From Antedon mediterranea (taxonomy: Eukaryota; Echinodermata; Crinoidea; Comatulida; Antedonidae), in NCBI RefSeq assembly GCF_964355755.1, contig NC_092678.1, positions 13,428,922 to 13,492,921 of the forward strand: a stretch of 64,000 nt of DNA, given 5' to 3'. Every line of letters begins with the position of its first letter. Position 1 is the first letter of the stretch. Both the position numbers and the translations under genes were made by a program. The notes beneath the pieces are model-generated. The model did not search any database and was not told the origin of the DNA. It saw nothing but the letters and a program-made list of their open reading frames with translations. This document shows positions 56,901 through 64,000 of the stretch, piece by piece.

Positions 56901-57346
56901 CCACGAGAATAAAAAATGTATTTTTGTGTAATGTTTATTGTTTAATTTTGCTGACTCTAACACACACGTCACACACACCAACACAGAGCTACTACTAGAA
57001 TAGACATGGGTTTAGAGAATAGTAATTAGGTCTAATAGTATCAATAGAAACTATAATTTTAACACGTAATTCTTTAGTAATAAATTATATTAAACACACC
57101 ATAAACTAAAGGCTGATTATTTCGACAATCCACACAAAACGCCGCTATTCTATTATGAAATCGCACGCGGCAACCACAGCGGAGATAGGCCTAGAATCGT
57201 AACGTATGTGTAAACTACTGTAATCACTTCTTGTTGCTATACGCTTTGGTGCACACGGAACAAGAAAATTTAACTGATGAATTATTCATGTTTATTTTGT
57301 GACGTTTCGTGAGGGGTACGGAAAAAAAATCGCGGCCTGGGCATAG
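53932..57346. mobile_element. Inverted-repeat element enclosing a PIF/Harbinger element
   Basis: The ~140-bp arms at 53932-54075 and 57222-57346 are inverted copies (GGCCTGGGC(G)CGATTTT..., AACGTCACAAAATAAACATG, CGTATAGCAACAAGAAGTGA). The target duplication is not clear. The space between holds the Harbinger-type element and ~600 bp of other sequence. No transposase was recognised; a frame at 57224-57454 is only the arm translated. Confidence 0.6.
54110..56621. mobile_element. PIF/Harbinger non-autonomous element
   Basis: The ends are TACCCTTTTTACACTATCG and the inverse of TACCCCTTTTACACTATCAC, with TAA on both sides (54107-54109 and 56622-56624). Three-base TWA duplications are diagnostic of PIF/Harbinger. 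The right ~240 bp are the reverse complement of 63312-63600, rich in CACCGGGG and ACACCGG subterminal repeats. The left subterminal sequence differs. No intact transposase or Myb-like frame was found inside, so it is non-autonomous. Confidence 0.8.
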
Positions 57347-58869
57347 CCTATTATAAGCTAGCATAGCCTCCATAGGAAAAAAATCCAGCCAGGCTATATA
57401 AAAATTATAAATACGAACCTTGTTAAAACATTCAAGGATAACTAAAGTATCCAACTAAATCAAAGAATTCAACAGAAAAAAAAATATTTTTAAACTGATA
57501 TGGAAAACAACATTTATACCTACTTTTTAATTGTATCACTTGAGAAAAAAACTGGCGTTGGGTGTACAATTTTCAATTACATTACCTCTTAAAATCCACG
57601 TGATAAAACGACGACAACATGTTTTTCACCTTCATCCAGGGTTGTTCTAATGAATATTCATTATTTTTCTGACTTTTGCGGTCTTTTGTTTTTATTGGCT
57701 ATTAAAATACAGTCGTTTTAGGCTTGATTGCTTCCGGGTTCCTCGTGTGGTTTGTATACAATATGTTTTCGGTATCGCTACTCCATAAAATGCTATGAAA
57801 CATTGGAGGCGCTGCACTTAATTCATATTTCTGGAACAGCTGTGAGTAAATTGTGGGAAATAATTATATAAAATTACATCGAGAGAACTGATGATAGATC
57901 TTTTGTTTAAAATCGAATGAAACCCCGATAGCCGAGTTGTTGAGTAAGCTGAAAGGACTTTATGTATACTGTGCGCTATCTGTTTGGACCCTGGGATACG
58001 TCTGCCCATGTTGCAAGCCGTCTAAAACGTCTTCCTTCATATGCCAATACTTTGTCGCGTAATAATGTATTAATTATACCAATTAGCATGGTATTTATTT
58101 GAATAAACGCCCGGAACACCTCCCCAATAAAACATCAATTAAAATAACTATCGCCACTCCCCCCGCCCCCAACACCACCCCCATCCAAATAACATCTAAT
58201 AAACGCCCATACACACAAATTGTATTATATTACACAATTATACTATTTTTAGTAGATTTCATCGGACTGTTATCTACAATTTACCAAGCATTTGTTATTA
58301 TTTTTTACCACTTTTCATATCTACAATAAACACTATACGTAAAACGCTATTAATCATCTTAGTAAGACACTGTGAAACAGGTTAGTGAGTAGGTTTAGTT
58401 TAACGAATATCAAAAGCATTTCAATAATGTTAACCGACCAAAATCGTCCAGGCAAGAGTGGCCTTCTAAAACGTTTTACCCAAGTCATCATTCTGAGAAC
58501 CATCGTCTACACTTCCAAGAGAAGCGAGCTCACCCTCTAGTAGTTAAAAATCTCCGATGAAATCAGATTTTTTTTTAAAACCCTTTATAAAATCTTCCTA
58601 AGATAGAAATATTGAACAATATCGTAATAGTGGAATCAAATGTTATCAAATCTACGTTTTGCGGTACATCTGAGATAGATGACGTAGGTATCCAAAGCGG
58701 AGATTTGTCCCGAAGTTTTTCCATTGTGCTCGCCTATGTCAGAATTAACCATAATTTATATATAGATTCGACTTAATCATGTACGGTAATTTATTAATGT
58801 TTATTGATGAAAATTCTTCTGTTAATTTAAACGACCTAGTGAATATTTTATTGCCAAGGAATCATTAAT
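57347..58869. other. No gene recognised
   Basis: AT-rich DNA. A proline/threonine-rich 76-codon frame (58099-58329) ends in a hydrophobic stretch but has no recognisable domain or splice context. Confidence 0.4.
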
Positions 58870-58995
58870 TATATATTGTTTGAAGGGTTGCATGGCAAAA
58901 TGTAATGATTCTCACTCCTGAGGACGATCAAAGCATATTGATCGAAAAGTCGAGGAACTCTTTCAGAATTAACATACGTGGTGTACCGCAAACTT
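58870..58995 (+). mobile_element. PLE-type 3' tail (family D)
   Basis: Holds a hammerhead-like block at 58915-58954 and then ACATACGTGGTGTACCGCAA. The same tail recurs at 60530-60625, and parts recur inverted at 60466-60498 and 60638-60660. Confidence 0.5.
58915..58954 (+). ncRNA. Hammerhead ribozyme-like motif, slightly degraded
   Basis: CTC (stem I) - CTGAGGA - stem II CGATCA/TGATCG-type - GAAA - AAGT - C - GAG (stem I). The relative near 60560 has ACGT, a palindrome, at the stem III position, which is probably the ancestral state; that copy in turn has lost GAAA. Confidence 0.5.
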
Positions 58996-59768
58996 GTACA
59001 TATCAACAATCATTAATTAGTAATTATCTGTATTATTATTCTTCGCAAGGTAAGGTGAATGCAACGCATAACTAGGCATGCTTATTACAACAAGGAGGCC
59101 TAGCTACCCGACCCAGTTGATTCTACTTTTTGTTGGCTATATAAAATAACAGATATCGCTTCTTTATATCGGTAAAGATTTAAAACCCCCTCAGGAAATG
59201 GTATTTTGCTCTTGGGAATATTCCCTTGATCAAAATATCAATCCCTCAGGGATGTAGAATCTTATATTTCACCTCTAGCTAAGCAGGTAATATCTGTATA
59301 ATACTGCAGTATAAAATTGCAATTGCTTTAAACGGTTACAGTAACATACTGAATTATTGTATAAATCTACAACAGTAATACTTTAAGTGATTTACAGTAA
59401 TAATTTAATACAAAACTCAAACTTGTTTAGAGTAGGCATAATACATTAAATTAAAAATGCAAAGTGGTTAGAACTCTGTTGTTTAGTAATAGCTGCTAAA
59501 AAAAGTCTCTCTGTAAATTTACTTTCATTTTTTTTTTGTGAAGCCGAAAACAGCTGAAAATGATACGATTAATAAAATACAAATTTAAAGGGTGAATAAT
59601 GTAAACAGACTTATATTATCTTTGAATTTACTTTACTCCAAGTACATAATAAATAAATAATATATTTATACAGGATAAAACAATCAGATAACGGTGTATC
59701 TGTTTTACATTGTGGTCCTGTCTTAATAATAATATACAAAAGAGAAACTTAATTAAATATAATACATG
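58996..59768. other. No gene recognised
   Basis: AT-rich non-coding DNA between the PLE tail and a LINE remnant. Confidence 0.4.
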
Positions 59769-59921
59769 TCAGTTTTTATGAAAAGAAATGAGATTTGTAT
59801 CTAGCCTTAAGGACGTAATTGTTGGTGCCGATTTAATATTAATTGGTAAATTGTTCCATATTTTTGCGCCTGCAACTTTAAAGGACGAATTCATTTTACT
59901 AAGGGTGTATTTAGGTATTGT
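59769..59921 (-). pseudogene. LINE protein C-terminal remnant
   Basis: The minus strand reads IPKYTLSKMNSSFKVAG, then AKIWNNLPINIKSAPTITSL and a stop at 59769. The W-N-x-L-P-x-x-I-(K/R) motif near the C-terminus is the same as in the LINE at 2986-3453 (KEWNNLPINI) and common in CR1/L2-type elements. The opposite-strand frame at this place is a shadow. Confidence 0.7.
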
Positions 59922-60465
59922 ACATAATGCCATACCACTTCATCATGACAATATACACAGCAATATTTATGATGTGTAACATCTAAACATTACATTTTAA
60001 TGGAATAGTCCATTTTAAAATTCTATTGCGTGATATTACAATTTAGGAAGTTTTATCAAGGCAATCTCGGACAGATCAAAGGGTATTAAATCAGTATTTG
60101 CCGGCCTCTAAACGCTTTATTCAAAAACCCTTCCCACTTTTCAATATGAATTCTCTATATAAATGTACATTAAGGTATGTATATATATAAGACACTTTTT
60201 TGGGAGACGTAACAATAAATTGAGTATAAACATCATCTCATTTTATTATATGCATTTTAATGTCAACATTGTCAAATTTAGGATTAACTGTAAACATAAT
60301 GTAATAATCAAGTTTCAGAAACAGATATTAAATAGAAAAATTAAGTGATTCTACATCAGCAGTTAATTAATTAATACTTCTAGATCGAAATTAGTTTTCA
60401 CTATAACTTGGGTTATATGCTTTAGAAAAACAGCTAGCTAGTCATTTAGTTTAAAAAAAATATAA
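59922..60465. other. No gene recognised
   Basis: AT-rich DNA; two short chance frames. Confidence 0.4.
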
Positions 60466-60660
60466 GTTTGCGGTACACCACGTATATTACGGTAGTTTTG
60501 AAAAAAACTATGCTATGCTATCGCCCTGAGGAGTGAGGACGATATTGATCAAAACGTCGAGAAACTCAAAAGTTCTTTTTCAGAAAAAATATACGTGGTG
60601 TACCGCGCAAACTGTATATCAACATTAATTTCGCCATGCAAACCTTCAAACAATATTAAA
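60466..60660. repeat. Rearranged PLE-type tail (family D) with inverted pieces
   Basis: The inverted piece GCGGTACACCACGTATATTA, then a direct copy of the hammerhead-like segment (CTGAGGAGTGAGGACG...AAAACGTCGAG) and ATATACGTGGTGTACCGC, then an inverted piece matching 58870-58895 (GCCATGCAA.CCTTCAAACAAT). The result is a small foldback. Confidence 0.65.
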
Positions 60661-61412
60661 TATAAACTTGAAAGTAGAAAATCGAAATTTCAAAAATAAT
60701 AAGCAGTAAATTGGATGTGACTATTCTTCTTTGTAATAAAGATCATTACATTTTTAAAGGGTTAAAAAACGATAAACATTTTGTTTTATTAGGAAGTATT
60801 TTATGTCTAACTTACCTGCAGTAAACACAGAATATTTACATCGAGGTGATAGTGTGCGTCCGTTAATTAAAGTTCGCTATATGTGATTTGTTTCTAAATC
60901 CCGCCCGAATGTTTCACTATTTGAAAAGAATTCAGTATAACCTAAAATAAAATATAAAACAATAAAAGACATCAGTAATAATATACAATAGTTATTGGAA
61001 TTAAATTATAAACAAATCAAAATCAATAAATTAGTGATTAAATAAATTATTTTCACTATATATTCTTACCGGAAAATTCATCAGTGACAATGTCCTGATA
61101 GTAAATAACCAAACACGTCGATCATCAGTGAGAAGTTTAATGTAAATGTCTTGTAGGCCTATACATTTAAATAAGATGTATGTATACCAGTAGAAATATT
61201 AAATACGTCACTTTATATGTGCCGTCTATAATTTTCAGGCACTTATTCTCAATATACTGAAATAAGAGACATTTACGATCATATTTGGAAGAAATATGTA
61301 AAAATATTTGGGCGGTATATAATAGTGTTGCAGAAAAGTTCTTTTTTAACGGTTTTACTTTTTCGTTTTGATTATTTGCTATACTGAAGTTAGGTCCTAT
61401 CAGGCATTTGAA
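60661..61412. other. No gene recognised
   Basis: AT-rich. A 122-codon minus frame at 61167-61535 lacks a domain and overlaps the tRNA-like repeat. Confidence 0.4.
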
Positions 61413-61665
61413 AATAAAAGTATCTCTTCGGAGATCCCGCCTCGTGAATAAAAATACTGAAAGATGAGGGCGTATCAATTTGATCTCTGGTGCGCGTGCG
61501 TACAACTGAGGACTAGTGCTGTTCCACCGTACCACGCCGAGAATGTTAAAGAGTCGCTATCCAATCGAGTTTGAACAATACCATGAAAGCCACAGTGGTA
61601 TAATGGTTAGGACATCTGCATATCAAGCAGGCGGTCCGAGTTCGAGTTTTCTCATTTGAAATATT
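61413..61665 (+). repeat. tRNA-like repeat unit, 3'-truncated copy
   Basis: It starts at TATCTCTTCGGAGATCCCGC and continues through ACAACTGAGGACTAGTGCTG to a tRNA-like block from 61589, cut in the T-loop at ~61648 and joined to TTTTCTCATTTG. The A-box is changed (TGGTATAATGG). The 3' acceptor strand is missing. Confidence 0.75.
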
Positions 61666-61768
61666 GAAATATTAACCTGTATAAAGGTGAATTAATATTC
61701 ATTGCCTGATGTGTTTATATATATATACAGATTTTCTCATCTTTATCGTTTTAAATTAATTATATATA

Positions 61769-63111
61769 CTAGATGGTACGCTCGCTTCGCTCGCGTATCA
61801 TCTAGTTCGTGCCAACAGATGGTTCTCGAATACATAATAATTTCAGCGTTAAAAAACTGGCGATTTCAAATGTACGTACAATAATACATGTCGTTTACAG
61901 GAAAGAATAAATAGACAATGATTTATGTACTCAACTAAAATTAGCACCCTGAGAATTACTTCCGAAAGAGAAAGTTGTCACAAAATGAGACCAATTGTTT
62001 AAGTCAAATTTAAACAAACTTAATTTGTGTTTTGTATGTAACATTAGGGGTGAGGGATGGGGAAGAGGATGGGTGCAAAGAGGAACAATTTTTAAATATA
62101 TTAAATATATTCTTTATCCATTTAGTAACGAAATATTAATTGTTTTCATGTTTTACAAATAATATACCACTAAACACAGTAAAACATTGCTATGTAATAC
62201 TTTGTTAAAACTATCACCGTCCTAGTCGATTGAAATAGTACAGTACATGTAACGATACATCACTACGACGTGTATGTTTATATAATGTAAAACAATTTGT
62301 GAAAACCACCTCTATTCGAGGAAAATCATAAATTCGATTTAATTGTCAATAAATATTAAATTATCTAACTTAATTAGTAGGCCTAATGGTTTTCAATTGT
62401 TTCTTAGAGCCAATTCATACTTAAGTTGGTTCTTACCCTACCCACCAAAGTTGTTCTGCGTTTAGGGGATGTGATGCACCGAGGCCTATCCTGTACTGGC
62501 TTTACAACGCTACTCATGCCAGTGAGGGAAGGGTGATGATGTGGGTGGTTTAAATGCAATAATAAAGATTTTTACATAATATACTGCGACTGAAAACGCT
62601 AGCTCATTATCCGTTTAAAAAAAATGATATCCAACCTCTACGAGCACAGATTGGAAAAAAAATGGATCACATTTCTGTTATGAGTATACAGTACTTGCCT
62701 TTACGACGCCCTGAGGAATAGACACTTGTGGAACAGAGATTGGAATGTTCCATTCATCGCAAATCAATCAGTTGTATAAACGTATATTAAATCTATCAAA
62801 ATAGTATTTTTTAAAGAAAAGCGGCCTGTCTTCAACATTATGATGCTGTACTCGAGCTGTTCAACCGGTTTTCAGCCATTAAAAACATTTATCGTAGGAG
62901 GAGGAGATAGGAAAATGCGAAGCATCCTCGTATTATTGTCTGTGGGTATTTTTCAAGATTTCCATTAGACAGTGTATACCACGATCGAAAAACACCCCTA
63001 TTTGGGGCAAATCGTTGAACCTAAATTCGTTTTAATTGTCAATAACTAATTATCTAACTCAATTTAATTAGTAAACAGGGTTACATCAGGTGGTAAAAAT
63101 CAGTACCGAGA
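61769..63111 (-). mobile_element. Helitron-like non-autonomous repeat, 5'-truncated
   Basis: The hairpin and CTAG 3' end lie at 61769-61805 with T (A on the plus strand at 61768) after it. The body matches copies 1 and 3 through to the AATCAGTACCGA block at 63099-63111, about 100 bp short of the TC start. This copy has no LINE and shows the undisrupted sequence of the ATAAT insertion site used in copy 3. Confidence 0.65.
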
Positions 63112-63311
63112 TTCTAACCAACTGTCATATTATTGATGTTGTGATTCTCTGTGTTTAGAGAAGGATGCTTTAGACCAGGTCCGCCTTATTATTAGCCAAT
63201 CAAAATCGTATAATTTTCGGAGGGAAAATGTTATCCTCCTCCGAAGCCTAAAATTTGCATATCCAGTATAAAAGTAGAATGTAATAGATATTAGAGGAGA
63301 AGAGAGAATAA

Positions 63312-64000
63312 TACCCCTTTTACACTATCACCGCAACAGCGGTGTTACCCCGCAGTTGTTAGTACACCGGGCCGTTAAAAGCCGGTGTTGTGGTTTTTAT
63401 TGACTGGTGTAAATGGGAAAATCGAACCACCCCGGTGTGCTCTCCGCGGGGTGAAACGAAGCTGAATGTTTTCCGGTGTGCCTCTCCGGTGTAGTCAAGT
63501 CGACACCGGAGACACGAATTCGACACCGGAGACACGAAAGTGTAAACGGTTTTTGCGATCCAACACCGGGTTGGTAAAGGTTATTGACATGAAAAGGTCA
63601 TCTTCTATCATTAAATTTGTTATATGTTTGTGCGAAAAAAATACCTGTTTCTATATTTTGAATGTTTGCATCTTAAAATAATAATTATATTGTATTTAAC
63701 ATTATTTTGTTCTTGTATATATATTTTTTGAGTATTTTATGTGTTCAAAATTCATGATGTTTGTGTGTTTTTAGAATGAAACCGCGCGAAATCACCACCA
63801 CACGCTCACTACCTCTCTGTCCTGAATACAATCCACACCATTCTCTACTGCTAGGCCTACCTCTGTCATGCAAATACAGTGAATAATCATCATTATGTCT
63901 TCAAATGTTTGGACTCAAGATCAAGTTAAAATCCTCCTTACCATACGTAGTAATGAAGAAATTGTAGCAATGTTCAACGGGACAAGTAGGGATCGCCGGT
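63312..64000 (+). mobile_element. PIF/Harbinger element, left end and start of coding region
   Basis: TAA at 63309-63311, then TACCCCTTTTACACTATCAC and ~270 bp of subterminal CACCGG-type repeats matching (inverted) 56380-56621. After AT-rich DNA, a Myb/SANT-like frame opens at 63895. It runs off the window, so the transposase itself is not seen. Confidence 0.75.
63895..64000 (+). CDS. Myb/SANT-like DNA-binding protein of a PIF/Harbinger element (5' end only)
   Basis: ATG at 63895 opens a frame reaching the window end: MSSNVWTQDQVKILLTIRSN, then EEIVAMFNGTSRDRR. The pattern W(T/S)..(E/Q)V..LL.(I/L)R.(N/D).E....F.G..R.R is the first helix region of the trihelix/MADF Myb-SANT domain found in the accessory protein of PIF/Harbinger elements and their domesticated relatives (NAIF1, MSANTD families). 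In Harbinger systems this protein binds DNA and carries the transposase to the nucleus. The position 580 bp inside a Harbinger-type terminus supports the call. Confidence 0.7.
   Translation, partial: MSSNVWTQDQVKILLTIRSNEEIVAMFNGTSRDRR

Noticed and set aside
61167-61535. 122-codon minus frame
   Set aside because: Crosses the tRNA-like repeat boundary and has no domain.

Overview
This window is AT-rich eukaryotic nuclear DNA from an animal, probably a marine invertebrate. The grounds are split genes with GT-AG introns, a homeobox gene, and a dense mix of animal-type transposons (Penelope-like, DIRS, LINE, Helitron, PIF/Harbinger, piggyBac). The frequent motif TAGGCCTA recalls echinoderm assemblies, but that is an impression from memory and the species is not settled. 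No rRNA, prokaryotic gene or CRISPR array was seen.

Layout. 1-5164: three head-to-tail Helitron-like repeats, the third carrying a LINE. 5314-9090: two broken LINEs. 9091-13190: mostly non-coding, with one possible exon. 13195-20705: a hammerhead/tRNA/Penelope zone. It holds a six-unit ~365-bp tandem array with an internal tRNA-like sequence, a nearly complete Penelope-like element (PLE) with RT and GIY-YIG domains, a second PLE remnant folded into ~253-bp inverted arms, and (TA)n tracts. 20706-26360: old DNA-transposon debris, a 35-bp minisatellite and another tRNA-like repeat. 26370-31770: a third PLE family, one copy split by a 2.96-kb TA-flanked transposon. 31771-34625: non-coding plus a LINE tail.

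35157-43943 holds the most interesting host gene: a two-exon, minus-strand, divergent NK2-like homeobox gene. Exon 1 (43805-43943) has the short F..RDILxLP (TN/eh1-type) motif and a good splice donor. Exon 2 (35157-35593) has the homeodomain. The splice phases agree, and the ~8.2-kb intron contains a decayed ~5-kb DIRS element.

44085-48172 is an L1/Tx1-type LINE interrupted by a piggyBac-like element at TTAA. 49590-50705 contains a candidate small coiled-coil gene. 50858-57346 is a tandem duplication cut by a 2.1-kb element with 9-bp target duplications, followed by nested inverted-repeat and PIF/Harbinger elements. 57347-63111 has LINE, PLE-tail, tRNA-like and Helitron-like remnants. The window ends inside a PIF/Harbinger element whose Myb/SANT-like gene begins at 63895.

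Four PLE lineages end in sequences that can be folded as hammerhead ribozymes. At least three have a self-complementary stem III, which suggests dimeric self-cleavage. This hammerhead/PLE/tRNA-like/(TA)n complex and the NK2-like gene are the parts most worth following up.
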